Shown piece by piece: positions 23,637 to 35,400 of a stretch of DNA of 64,000 nt (position 1 is the stretch's first letter; the number at the start of each line of letters is the position of its first letter). Made by a program: the position numbers and the translations under genes. The stretch covers positions 7,615,001 through 7,679,000 of the forward strand of contig BRXU01000003.1 of the NCBI GenBank assembly GCA_030267565.1. Reading direction: 5' to 3'. The notes under the pieces are model-generated. The model worked only from the letters and a program-made list of their open reading frames with translations, did no database searches and had not been told where the DNA came from. The DNA comes from Pleodorina starrii (taxonomy: Eukaryota > Chlorophyta > Chlorophyceae > Chlamydomonadales > Volvocaceae).

Positions 23637-24675
23637 GGCGTCTTGAGTATAACTGCTTTAGCGTGCCTATCATAACTACATGCTAGCAGGCTCCTTCATG
23701 GTCGATGTCCGTCCAGGTGCCTCCGTGCTGCGGCAAACTAATCGACAACGGTCAACAGCGCGAGCACCGACCAAATCGGAGGCATTTTGGTGTTGTCTTC
23801 CGCGAACAAGCCTGAGTTGTCGCCCGCTGACAAGACGCAAGATATTACAATATTTACAATGCAGACCCGGGTCCTTACCGAGTTAGGATTCACTTCTGTT
23901 CAGTCGGGCGTCCAGGTTTCGAACCGCGAAATCCAAACCGAACCGCCAAAGTGTCGCCCAGGGCTGTTCGAGCGTGTCCTGCCTACTTTTCCACATGCAG
24001 TTTAGCCTCGCCGCGTTACGCTACCGGCACGCAAGTTCGACAACAGAGCCGGCAATTTGTCGTGCGCTCCGCGCCCCACATCGCACAGCCGCAAACGCAC
24101 GACCAACACGACCTCGTCCCTCCACCACCTAAACCTCCCCAACACAACGGTGCCCCCCACCCCGAGGCCCTTTCCCTGGCTCCGAAAAATCTGCAATCCT
24201 ACAAGACAACCCTAGACAAAAACCATCACCAATTAACTGCCAAACGCGTCGTACCGTACACCTTGAAACCCAGGCAGCGCTTCGTAAATTCCTTGCGGCA
24301 TGGAAATTGACTAGCTCCTGGCCCGCGCGGCCCCAATCCCTGCCAGCCATCGCCAACCCGCAAAATACAAAACAACGGATGGATGCAGCTCCAGCGCCCG
24401 GTCGGAACACTTCCTGCTCTCTTTCGCTGCCGCTGCGTCCGCCGTCCGCTTTGGCCCCCCGCACCACGGCACCGCGAGGAGACACACAACCACCGGCAGA
24501 CCACTCGCCGCCGCCCGCCGCTCCCCCCCGGAGCCAGTCAATCCGCCCTCGCTCGCCGCCGTCGCGCGCAGAAAACGCGACCGCGTAACGAAACAGCCCC
24601 GCCGCCGCCGCGCTCCGGACCCGCCCGCTGTCCCCACCGCCCCCCTCCCCAGCCAGCCGCTCCCCCACCCCTGCC
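23637..24675. other. Promoter of the fusion gene and 3' UTR of SGF11
   Basis: Both neighbours are on the minus strand. Two TGTAA polyadenylation signals on the minus strand at about 23845-23849 and 23854-23858 would end the SGF11 transcript roughly 820 nt after its stop, about 210 bases before the start codon of the fusion gene. No gene of its own is supported. Confidence 0.5.
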
Positions 24676-25209
24676 TCACGACTGCCCCTGCAGCCTCCGA
24701 CTGGCCGCCCGCGCCGCCGCGCGCCCCTTGCCCATGCACTTCTCCAGGTGCGGCGCGAAGCTGCCCGCCTGCACCTGCCGGCCGCAGTTCCTGCAGGTCA
24801 CGATGTCCGTCGCCTTGGCCGGGTGGCTCTGGCCGAACACGTCCACGGGGCCCTTGGCGCCGGGCTTGGGCGGCAGCGGTGCCGGCGGTTGCGAGGGCCT
24901 GGGGGCGGGGCCGCCTGGCGATGGCTGAGCTGCGGAGGGGCCGGCCGCGGGGCTGCTGCCCTCTCCGCCAGCGTACTGGGCCGGCAGCGTGCCCGTTCGC
25001 GCCTCCCTGTGAACCTCCTGCGCCACGTCGAGGATGCAGTCGTCAAGGAGGTCGCTGAAGGCGGCGACGGTCTGCGCTGCCACGGACGCCTCGTTCTGCA
25101 GCAGGCCCTTGAATGACTGCACGATGGCTATCTGCCGCCGCCGCAGCTCCTCCTCGGTGATCTGTGGGCGGGTCTGTGGCGCCGAGCCCTTACGCGTAGA
25201 CATGCACAC
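24676..25209 (-). CDS. SGF11: SGF11, SAGA deubiquitinase-module zinc-finger subunit
   Basis: A single-exon gene of 177 aa. The N-terminal half has the helical SGF11 region ([20 protein letters not shown], then [18 protein letters not shown]), which in yeast and animals contacts the Ubp8/USP22 module. A Pro/Ala/Gly linker covers about residues 82-125. The C-terminus carries the diagnostic zinc finger [20 protein letters not shown] followed by [18 protein letters not shown], giving Cys-Cys-His-Cys ligands and the basic helix that binds the nucleosome acidic patch. SGF11/ATXN7L3 homologues activate H2B deubiquitination by SAGA. The absence of introns is unusual in this neighbourhood. Met3 is an alternative start. 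It is divergent from the gene at 25496 across about 286 bases. Confidence 0.93.
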   Translation of the reverse strand: MCMSTRKGSAPQTRPQITEEELRRRQIAIVQSFKGLLQNEASVAAQTVAAFSDLLDDCILDVAQEVHREARTGTLPAQYAGGEGSSPAAGPSAAQPSPGGPAPRPSQPPAPLPPKPGAKGPVDVFGQSHPAKATDIVTCRNCGRQVQAGSFAPHLEKCMGKGRAAARAASRRLQGQS

Positions 25210-25495
25210 GCCGGCCGCGTCGCAGCTGGAGCCCGGAAGCCTGCCCGCTGTCGCGATGAGAAGCCTTTTGGGCGCCGAGAGAGAGGGTATCGCGGAACTG
25301 CAGATCGATGTACACTAACAAAAACTTTTATATTTACACAGGGGCCCGACACATTTCAACAGTGCCGAGCCCCTTCCGAGGGAGTCTGGCGGGTGTCGGC
25401 TGCGCCTTCTCAATTGCTGGCCAATAGCATCGTAGGCAGACGCTTACAAAAGCCATAGAAACAACCATGGTATAGCTCAAAACAAGCAATGGAGG
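25210..25495. promoter_or_regulatory. Bidirectional promoter region
   Basis: A 286-base interval between the divergent starts of SGF11 (minus) and the unknown 134-aa gene (plus). It is more AT-rich than the flanks. A short upstream ORF (25489-25542) overlaps the start of the plus-strand gene. No specific factor site can be named. Confidence 0.45.
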
Positions 25496-26206
25496 ATGTC
25501 ACGCCGTATGCAGTTGTACGGCCATTTCAAGGAGCTGAATAAAGCGTTTGAGCGGACACTCCTTTCCATCGAAATTTCTTCTAAGGAGCAACTTACAAAT
25601 ATGGACCCATACGCCTCTAGCTTCGCTGTGCCGCCAAAAGATGCGGATACTAAGCTGCAGACCGCTACCTCGTTGCCAAGTATGCCTGTCCGCACCGTTC
25701 GGGCAGGTGACATCGGCTTTCTAGCACGTGAGGCGGTCCAAAATGGTATTGACAGGTAGAAAAAACCCTCGGCCTTGGCAAGGCCAGCGGCATGTTGTGT
25801 GCCATGCCGCATCTCACTCCACTGCTTTTTCACTTGCTTTGCATTTTTGTCACAGGAAGCACCATATCAAAACTCACGAGGAAGTCGGCATCCACGTCAT
25901 AAATTTCAACGTAGGTACAGTGGCGTGATATTGCATCAATTGTCCAAAACTTTGTTGAAACGTTGTGGTGTTTGCTTGGAATGTTCGAGGCAGCTTGCTC
26001 GTTGTCAATTGGATCGAGTGTTTGCGCACAGAGGGACTGTCGTGCACGGTGTTGCCTGGTGTTGCTCACCCAAGTTGCTGGCCAAACCCGAACCCACCTG
26101 ACTTGCCCCTGCACAGAGAAAACACGAGTTCAATCAGCTTCCGGGCGTGACGTTCAACGAAAAGAGGTTTGTTGGGGCTGGGGTTTGGTTCACACTCCGG
26201 CGTTGA
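25496..26206 (+). CDS. Unknown 134-aa protein, three exons
   Basis: Exons 25496-25755, 25856-25910 and 26117-26206 join in phase. The protein begins MSRRMQLYGHFKELNKAFER, has a charged helical start, a middle containing MDPYASSFAVPP, and a C-terminus with VGIHVINFNRKHEFNQLPG and FVGAGVWFTLRR. I recognise no family. Support comes from three good splice junctions (CAG/GTAGAA, AAC/GTAGGT and pyrimidine-rich CAG acceptors), low-complexity-free sequence unlike random GC-rich ORFs, and a TGTAA at 26349-26353. A possible donor at 26166 (AG/GTTTGT) would extend the gene, but I found no convincing further exon. An ATG seven bases upstream opens a 17-codon frame overlapping the start. Confidence 0.55.
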
Positions 26207-28660
26207 CCCGTCCGTGTGTATGCCTCCTGAGCAGTGCTGTCGCAAGGGGCCTTCTCCTTTGGCGCACTTTCCACGCCTGCAAGGGCCCGGCAAACGCTAT
26301 CGCATGGCGGCACGAGCTCCCCCCATCTCCCCATCTGGTATCCGCTGCTGTAAACGTTTTAATTATCCCAGCATCTGGCCCTGTCTCTCGTGTCTGCGCG
26401 CAGCTTTACAAACTACATCACGACCGCCACGACGCTTCGGCAAACGATGCAGCAACAAGTCACGCCCTTGCGCGGAACTTCGCCGCGAAAGGCCGCGGGG
26501 CACTACTGACGCGAGCCCCCGATCGGGCCAGCGGTTGTTGGCATGCTGATGGGGCTTCAGCTGGAAGGAGGGAGAGAGAGAGCCCCGCGTGCTGGCCCCT
26601 GGCCGGCCACGCGTGCTCAAGGCGCACAGCTGCTTACACGACGCGTGCTTGACCTCCCTTGCAGCCGTGGTGGCAACGACGCGGGAAACGGGTTGCGCGC
26701 GTGATCACGCTGCCGTATATGCGCTGTTTGCGTTTCGTGCCGTTGTCAGACATCGCGCGCGCGCGTGCTCCCTTGCTCGCGCCACACCGGACGACACGAT
26801 TCCCACCCAACACCGAAGTACAATTGCTAGTGTAGAAGTACTGTACTCGCCACCCCACAACGATGGGACGTTGCGCGACTCTGGCGCCATCTGCGCGCGT
26901 GTGTACTGGTAATGTTCGTTGAGCAGCGGACTGGACGGGGCGGGGCGGGGCGGGGAACGGCAGTGACGGGCCTTCCGCGGCTCGACCAACCCGCAAGGGT
27001 TGCGTTCAATCGATCGACAGTCGATCGATCTATTGGCTGAGACGTGACTCGACATTGACGCTTGATGGACCCCCCCCCGAGTGGCACATAATGACTTCAT
27101 GAGACAGGATGCAGCAGCAGGACAGCCGCAGCAGCAGGGCAGCAGCGCGCGCTGCCGTTCGCGACTCCTCATCGTACCTGGATAGTGCACACACCCCGCG
27201 GTGCTGGAGGCACCATAGGTGTGGCAGCGCACGCGAGTGGTGGGATTGATTGATGTCCTGATGTGGGTCACGGCCCATCGTGGCCGGTCATGCTTGCATG
27301 TGTAGCACGACATACACGAGACAGTGGGGGGCCAGGATTCGTGTACCGACCGCCGGATAGATCGCCCCCCCCTGCTGTTGTTCAGCGTGCGGCGAGTTGT
27401 GGAGCGGGAGTTGCGGACACGGCAAAAAAAACGCGTAGGTCCAGGTCAGCCTTTTTTGCAGGCAGGGGCAAGTATCGTAGCGGGTGCCGCAGCGCCCTCG
27501 CGGTAATTCCCCCGTGCGATGTTTTGGGTTGCTAACTACATTCTTGGGGGGGCATACGTGGCATGCCATCAAGGCCGATCATTTGGCGTCGTTGATGGTG
27601 GAAGCGGGTTTCATCATCTGGGTTGCTTCATCTTGGTTTCCATACCGGTGGATTGCTTTATTGTGCGTTATGTGCCGCCCGCGGGAGGCTGGCCGCTGGC
27701 TCGGGGCCGCCGGTGGCCATTTGTGGGTACTGTGCTTTGCGCAGGTGCGTGTGTGTGAGCAGACAGTGGTGCGTCGTCTTGCGGCACTACGTAGCGCGGG
27801 CGCAGCAGACGAGCATGTACCGTATGACCTGGCGTTTGACGTTTGGCGTGTGCGGCGCAGAATCCCGTGCTGTTGGGGGCATTTGGGGAGCATACGTTGT
27901 GACGCCTGTTTTCTTTGGTCGTTATATTGTTCCTGAGACGTGCGTGTGCGCAATAGCGGGCACACGCGCGGGCCCTGAGGGGCCAATCCTGTCCTGCTTG
28001 CGCATGGGGCCCCTGGGGCCGGAGGTTTTCACTTTAAGCGTGCACGCGTGAGCAGTGTTGCGTTCCATGGGCGTTGGTTTCGCGTGTGACAGCCCGCAGC
28101 GATTATGGTGGGGTGCCCGCGCTTGTGAAGGAACCAACCAAGAGACGCTCGCTGGGATTACGTCGGGCGCTGGGATTACGTCGCGCGCCGCAGAACGGCG
28201 TCGCAGTATTTTACAACAGCCCCATCCAACACAACCAACAATCATCACCCCATACTCACGAATCGACACCTCATGCCATGAACGGGCCACGTGTAAGGCA
28301 GTAGTAACCTTGCCTTGCCATGGGCCCTTCATTGTAGCTCTAGCAGGCGCTGCAACGAACGCAGCGCAGGGCCCCTCTGGCGCCATTCCGGTTGCCACTG
28401 CCGTGGTACACTTCGCGGTGCTTTGCTACGATTGGGCTGTCTCACTCCCCCGGGTGGAAGGAGGACAGGATCTCCACCGCACGGGCAAAAGCTCGCTGCC
28501 AGCCCGTCCCCCAAGACTCAAGGGACGTACCCATTTCAAACCCCGGGACCACCTTCCCTTGGGTCCCTGGACTCCCACGCGCCCCAGGCTCTACCGGATG
28601 CCCCGGTCGCTTGCTTTGGGCTGTGCGGGGCTGTCAGCGCAGGGGTCGCTGCCGGCCGCT
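26207..28660. other. Intergenic region
   Basis: About 2.4 kb without a supportable gene. It holds the 3' UTR of the preceding gene (TGTAA at 26349-26353) and, on the minus strand, probably the 3' UTR of the ubiquitin-like gene, with a minus-strand TGTAA at 28211-28215. Minor features are a small palindrome of ATCGATCGAC type near 27007-27028 and a doubled CTGGGATTACGTCG near 28155-28185. Confidence 0.5.
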
Positions 28661-30325
28661 TCAATACTCGATCACCAGGCCCTCGGACGTGTTCTTGACC
28701 GGTGGCCAGTACTTGGGCGGCACCGTCTGCGAACGGGTGGATGGATGGAAGGGTGGATGGATGGAAGGGTGGATGGAAGGGTGGATGGATGGATGGGTGT
28801 ACATGTCGCAGCCTCCGCGTGCTAACGACGTGTGTGTGTTTTGCTTTTGTGTGTGTTTGTGTTTCTGTGTGTGCTCAGAGGACGGGTGGGCGGATGCGGC
28901 GTCGTAACGGAGGGGCACCGCTGTCGGTGGGGGCCGTCGTGGGCTCCAGGGGCACTGCAGAGCGGAGGCGGCGCAGGGCCCGACAGCGGGCGGGGCCCAA
29001 CGCGGCAGTGGGGGAAGCAGCAGCAGCAGCGGCACCAGCAGCGCACGAAGCCTCCCCAGCGACGCATCGGCAAAGCAACAGCAGCAGGGGAGGAAGAGCA
29101 CGACGGTCCTCCGCGTACGCAAAACTGCTCCTTCACACCTCTGCCCCTCCCCCTCCCACATACACACACATACACATTTTTGTCTTCATTCGTCCCACCC
29201 CGCCCCCTCCCCGCCCCCCCCTGGAGCCAATTGGAAGCGCACCAGGTCGTAACCCTGCAGCGCGAATCCCGTGTGCATGTCCATGTCCAGCAGTGTACGG
29301 CTGTCGTACGGGGAAGTGAGCTCCTTGCCGTGCCAGAACAGCTGCTGCTTGTCGAGGGGCACCCCCAGCTGCTTGGCGGCGGCGGCCTTGAGGTCGCCGA
29401 TGGTCTGCTCATAGCGCACTCTGCGGGGGCGGCGGGGCGATGGGGGGGGAGTGAGGTGGGTTAGGGGGAAAGAGGGGCAGCACGCTGCTCGCCTGAGAGA
29501 GAATTGGGCACCAGTGCACCTCACGTGCGGACACGAAAGGCCGGGTGCACCTTGTGTCCGTGAGGACCGCCGAAGAGCGGTCCAGGGAGGGTGTGGTGCC
29601 GGCCGTGCTGCCCGGCGCCACACCGCGGGCCGAGCAGTGACATTGGAGCCCAGTTAAGCCTCCCGGTTAGGCCCCCGACCAGAATCCGTCCTTTGCAGCC
29701 CTTCAGCTCCTTCTTAACCGTCTCGACGCCCCCCTGCCCGCCCCGCCCGCCCACGCACCGCACGTCCACCGTCTTCGGGGGCCACTCCTCGCCTCGGCGC
29801 AGGGTCACGAAGATCTGCACGCATGCGGGGGCGTGGGGGGAGGGGCACACGGCGTCACACACAGCGCCGGATTGGGCGAAATCCGGGGGCATTGCATCCG
29901 GGAGTATCGGGATTGCACTCCAGCACCAGCCCGGAATCCTTCGCACGAGCCGAGGCGGAGCCCGCAGCCCGCTCACGCACCTACACACCTACACGCAAAA
30001 CACATCCATCCACCCACCTGCCAAACCCCCACCTGCCCACCCACCCGCCGAACCCTCCCTACCCACCCACCCACCTGGTTGCCGAGGTCCTCCCCGTAGG
30101 CAGCTGCAGCCGGAACGATGGGTACAAGTGATGTTGGGCGAACGGGGAGAAAGGGACAGGGCAGGGGTGCATCGGCAACAAGCGGCGGATGCAGAGCGGT
30201 TGCATGCTCCAGTGGCCGGCACCGGGCGGCGGTTGCATGCTCCAGTGGGGCCGCGCAGCGCAACACGAGCGCACTACAACTGGTGGCTCGTGGCCTCAGC
30301 CGCGCGCGCGTGTGTGCTCACCCAT
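28661..30325 (-). CDS. Small ubiquitin-like domain protein, 110 aa
   Basis: Exons on the minus strand: 30325-30322 (ATGG, four bases), 30103-30075, 29814-29759, 29420-29243, 28726-28661. Phases join to [11 protein letters not shown], then [20 protein letters not shown], then [20 protein letters not shown]. This is a beta-grasp ubiquitin-like fold: strand, strand, helix, then [20 protein letters not shown] and a last strand. The tail [20 protein letters not shown] ends in Tyr with no Gly-Gly, so it is unlikely to be processed and conjugated like ubiquitin. The partner is unknown. The start rests on an upstream ATG beside a GTGAGC donor; an unrecognised longer 5' exon is the main alternative. 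The last intron (28727-29242) contains a GGATGGATGGA-type repeat. Confidence 0.8.
28736..28797. repeat. GGATGGATGGAAGGGT microsatellite
   Basis: Imperfect tandem units of GGATGGATGGAAGGGT in the last intron of the ubiquitin-like gene. Confidence 0.8.
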
Positions 30326-32407
30326 TTGGAGGCGCACAGTGCGTGTTTGTCCGGAGCTTAGGGTTCGAGCAGCAGACGACTAGCCTCTCTGCCTTCCGTG
30401 CTTAATGCCGCTGCGTAGTCTCAGTACAGGTTTTGCCTCCGGCAAAGAGGCGACGTCAAGCGCGACATACGGTATTGCGGGCTGTGCCATGGGCTGGGCA
30501 GGGCAGCGCTCGGACGCGGCGCCGCTTGCACGGGCGTCGCGGATTCCGATTCCCAGGTGTTGGTGGTCGCAGCCGAGGACCGTGGGCCAGGGTCGGCCCA
30601 TCCCAGGCCGCCGTTCCATCCCAGTCCATCGAGGCAGGCGGGCGAGCGAGGCAAGGCGAGGCAAGGCAGGTTGGCGCGCTCCTCCACCCTAGGCCGCGAC
30701 GACTTTTGCTTGCTAACCGCAGTCGGGTACTGAATCGCGGTGCGCATGTCAGGGCTGTGCAGACGACGGCGCGAAGCGCGGCGATCGTACTGCGGGCAGC
30801 GCGTCCCATATCTTTCTTGTTGACATCTGGGGGAGGGGGAGACGCGAGAATTGGAATATCGTGGTTGCGAGCATGCGACCCGCATTGCGGTCTTCTGTTT
30901 TGCCGTGGGGCGCATGAAAGGTGCCGTCCATCGTGTATCGGCCGATGAGGGCCGATGAGAGGCGCATTGCTAGCCAAGTAAACAGCTCGCTGGACGGCGC
31001 AAAGCTACCCGGGGGCTGTCGTCTTTGGTAGACCCACCACCCCCCAAGCTGCTCAGCGCCCGCCTGCCCCAGGCTCCCCGCGCTCTCAAGTGGTGCCGCG
31101 CCAGGTGTCTGCGCACCGCCAGCGTGGTGCGCAGGCACGAATCGCCTTCCTGGAAAACAGCCCCCTGCCTGCCTGCCTGCCTGCCTGCCTGCGGAATCTG
31201 CCCGGGCGAAAAAAACAAAATACATGAGAAATCATCACCACTGCGCCATCTTCGGTGCGCCCAGCCGAATGTCATGCAGTGCAGGAAGCGTCAGACCACC
31301 CACACTTCGCTAACCACACGCGCCGCGGCACAAGAAAAGAATCGCGCTCTGTTCTGTTCTCAACTACGCTCCAAACATCACTGTTTCGACCTCACATCAC
31401 GCCCCGGTACCGGCATCTTTTTCTATGAGACTGTGTCCGGTTTGAAGTCGGACCGACACTCGCAAGAGCCAACATCTCCAGGCGGCAAGCAAACACACAC
31501 ACACACGACCGCACGAGCTTGGATTCGGAGCTACTTTCGGCCCAACGCCTCAAGCCGCGTTGGGGCGGAACGAACGGGGGGCTGCTGGAAAGAATGCCCG
31601 AAAGAAGAAGAATTCCACTCTCCCCCGCTCTCAAGGCCGGGATGCGACGCACGCACGCGCGCGGGGGGGCGCGGCGCGGCGCGGCGCGGCGCGCAACAGT
31701 GCGGCTGTGATGCACGCACAAAGTGGACTTCCTTTTTCGCCTCGGCGCCACTCGCAACATTCAGATCCCGGCCGCTCCAACCTCGCCCAACCCCTCCCTC
31801 AAAGCCGCTGCCGCAGCACCGCCGTCGACCATCACCCAGCCCCCGCATTTCCGGGGACATTTCCGGGGACAAGCCGCCACACCTACACCTTCACCTACCT
31901 ACCCTGGCCATATCAGCCAGCCGACCGGACAGCAAGCGACACGCAAACAAAAGGAAATACGGTCTAGACAAATGCTGACAATCAAGCGATGCAAAGAAGA
32001 ACGCGCAACAAGCAAACTTGCAAACCGCGGCGACCAAACAAGGAGACAGCGGCGCAGCCCCCTGCATTCGAACAGGCGGGCACACCGATATGCCGTACAT
32101 TATGCAGTACATGCGCGCGCGCGTGCGTGCGTGGGGGTGCGCGGGGTGAGGGCGTGCGTGCCAAAGCAAGCGAGCCAACCGAAGCGCCAAGCCCATCCCT
32201 GAAGCGGCCACCGATCTGAAGCTCCAAACGCACCGCATTGCGCCCACGCCCTTTTCCCTTTCCCCCCAAGAAATGCGCGCAGGGCCAGGGATGTAGGTAG
32301 CGGGTAGGGGTACGTGACAGCCCCCCAACATTTCTTGCTTTATTCAGACAGGCACGCTGCTACTGATGCTTCTACTGATGCTGCTACTGGTGCTGCAGCT
32401 GCTGCTG
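30326..32407. other. Intergenic region
   Basis: Contains the promoter side of the ubiquitin-like gene and, further right, the 3' end of the minus-strand DUF3754 transcript. I see no supportable gene. A CTGC tetranucleotide run lies at 31165-31194, and GCGCGGCGCGGC and ACACAC tracts occur. Long plus-strand frames around 31025-31978 lack recognisable content and splice support. Confidence 0.45.
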
Positions 32408-35400
32408 CTACAGCCCGTCACGTCGGCGCAGGGTGGCCCCCACCCGGCGCCACAGCAGTCCCGCCCAGTGGTCCTCCACCACAGGGACTGCGTCACGCAG
32501 CGGCACCGCCGCCCACCACACGTCGGCGCAGCGGCAGCCATCCGCGCCGTCGCAGGGTTCCTCCTCCAGGGAGGAATCCTCGCTACGACACCACACGTCG
32601 TCGCCGTCGTTGACGTGGCTGTACTCCAGTTGTCGTCGTCGTCCCAGGTACGACGCCGCAGCAGCAGCCGGTGCCGCCGCTGGGGCGGCGGCGGCGGCGT
32701 CGCCGCCGCCGCCGCCGCCGCCGCCACCCAGGCGCTTCAGCGCGGCCTCGGCAACCGCTGCAGCGGTCGTCCTCCAGGCGCCGCCGCTGCCGCCGCCGCT
32801 GCCGCTGCCTTCCGCCGTAGCGTCGGTGTTGGTGCTTCCGCTACTCCCTCCGCGGGTGGTAGGGTCGGCGCCGCCGCCAGCGCTGTACCTTATTCCTGCG
32901 CTGATCCGGTTCCGGAGCGGATCCAGGCCGGCTGCTCCGAAGCCAGACTCGCCCCTGTCCCCCAGGCCGCCCACAGCGCCGCCCTCGTCGTCCCCCAGGC
33001 CGCACGCGCATCCCACCTCCCCATCCACCCCACCGCCTGCAGCCTCGCGGTAACGCCGGCCGACAGCGCTGGCGGCAGCCCACACCCCTCCGCCTGTCCC
33101 GCCACCACCTCCGCCGCTGCTGCTGCGGCGGCCGTAGCCCCGGTCGGGGAAGGTCGCGGCAGCGGCAAGGCTGCGGGACTCGCCTTCACCGCCGTATCTG
33201 GCGCCGCCCTCGTCCTCGTCCTCGCTCCTGCCCCCGTCGCTGTCGTCGCTGTCATCGGTGTGGTACTGCGGCACCCGCACCACCAGTCCCAGCCGCTGAA
33301 GCTCCTGGAGAGCCTGGCAGGCGTTGAAGCGAACCTGGCGGAGTACCCAAAGGAGGGTCAGGAAGTGATAGTGATTGCTCCTCGAAAGGGGGGTAGGGGG
33401 TTGGATGGGGGGGAAGAAGAGGTGCCAAGCGTGAGAAGAGGACAAGCGGAAGGGGCTGTGGGTCGGGACACCGAGGTGCTTGGTTGCGGGGGGTAAAACG
33501 AGGATACCGCAGCGGAGACGGAGACGGATGCGGGGGGAGGCGCTTGTGCGTGTGCGTGTGTGTGTGTGCGTGTGCGTGTGCTTGTGTTCGTGAGCTTGGG
33601 AGTGGCGCGGGTGGACACACCGCTAGCCGCTAGCCTCTAGTTACCAGAAGAGGGTAGCGGCCGCAGTGGGACACCCCTGAGTCGCCCACCCGCCTACCCG
33701 CACGCCGCTGTGATGCGCCAGTGCCCACTCCGCAAGCTCCTGCGGGGGGGCGGCACAACACACACACAAACACACAGGGGGCGAGCTTGGGGTGGCGCAG
33801 AAGGGAGGGGAGTGCAGCTGCCGACTGAGAACCCAGGAGCGGTTTCGGAGGTGGGTTCAGAGGGGGGTTCGAATCGGATCAAGGCGGGACGGGAAGATAT
33901 GATGGGGGAGACATCTGCTGCTGGTGAGCTCAGTAACCAAGCCCCGTTCACGGACCCCACCCACCACCCTACACACCCATACACACGCACACACACACCC
34001 CGCCCTCCCTTTCACTTCCAATCCTGCCCCGCCGGACCTGCAGCTGCGCCGTCGTGGCCATGGCCGGGGCCCTCGCCTCCTCCCCCTCCGCCTCCACCTC
34101 CGCCTCCCCCTGCTGCCGCTGCCCCTGCTGCCCCTGCTGCTGCTGCTGCTGCCGCTGCTGCTGCATCTGGATGCTGGGCCCGCAGTGGTGCAGCAGCAGC
34201 ACGTACGCCAGTGCCGCCTGCCTCAACTGCTGCTGCGCCGCCGCCATGGCCAGCGCCTCCACCGCCCCCTCCTGACCCGCCAACGCCTTCTCAGCAAGCA
34301 GCTCGTTCACCACGGAGCGGAACCTGTGGGGGGGGTGTTTGTGGGGGGTTATGGGGGTGTGTGGGGTGTATGTGGGGGTATGAGGGGGTGTGCGGAGGTG
34401 TGTGGGTGTGCGGTGGGGTGCGGTGGGGTGTGTGTGGTGCGGCTTGCCTGAGGGCCAGCCAAGCCCGGCATCGACCCAATGCATTTGGCCCGCCCGCCCG
34501 TCCAGCAGCTCCTCTGCCCCGCTTACCCCCCCCCCGCCCGCCCGCACCTGTCGGCCATGCGCTGGTACCCCAGCACGATGCGCACCAGCAGTACGGCAGC
34601 GGATCCAAACGTGATCACGTCAAGCAGCACGTTGTCGTATCGGGCCTGCCGTGCACAGCATCAGGACGGGGGTTTAACCCGGGTGCGACCATGTAACAAT
34701 GTATTAAGATCAGAGCAGGACACGGAATGCACGAATTGGCGGCGGCGAAGGCGAGGGCGGTTGGCATTGGGTTTGTCCATTATGGATGGCGCACACGAGG
34801 CCACGACACGTCACACAGACGGCTCCTTCCCCGACCCCACCCGCTCCCCCCCCCCTGTCCCCTTCTAAACTCATGCCCGCGCTACCACGCATACACCTTT
34901 GGCGCGACCGCCTTTGCCACCTGCACCGCAAACCTCTGAACAACTTTTCGCTCGAAGCGCGTGGCTTCACTCCGAACAGGTCATTGACACCCCACCCACC
35001 CCCACACACACAGCGCACACAGCACACACAGCACACACCTGCGCCGCCAGCCCCGCCAACCCCGCCAGCGCGAAGAGGTCCACTCTCAACAGATCCAGAG
35101 GCCGGAACTGGAGCAGCTTCTCGGGCAGCACCACCTTCCAGGTAGGCAGCTGGGAGGGACAGGAGCGGGGAAAGGGAGGGAGGGAGGGAGGGAGGCGGGG
35201 GGGGGTTGAGAGGGTGGCGCGAGACGAGCCGCGGGAGCCCTGGGGCAGCGGGCCCCACCCAGCCACCCACCCACCCACCCAGCGGGCCCGCAACGCCCAG
35301 CCACCACCGCCGGCCCTACCGGAATGTCCCGATAGATCCGGATCTGGATCGGCGGCCGCCGCACCGCCGGCTCCGCCGCGCCGCCGCGCCAGCTCGCCCA

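Noticed and set aside
28055..28825. Plus-strand ORF of 256 codons
   Set aside because: No recognisable content. It runs antisense into the last exon and microsatellite intron of the ubiquitin-like gene.
31025..31978. Plus-strand ORF of 317 codons
   Set aside because: Composition is that of translated noncoding DNA (Arg, Pro, Thr-rich, microsatellite-derived) with no splice or homology support.
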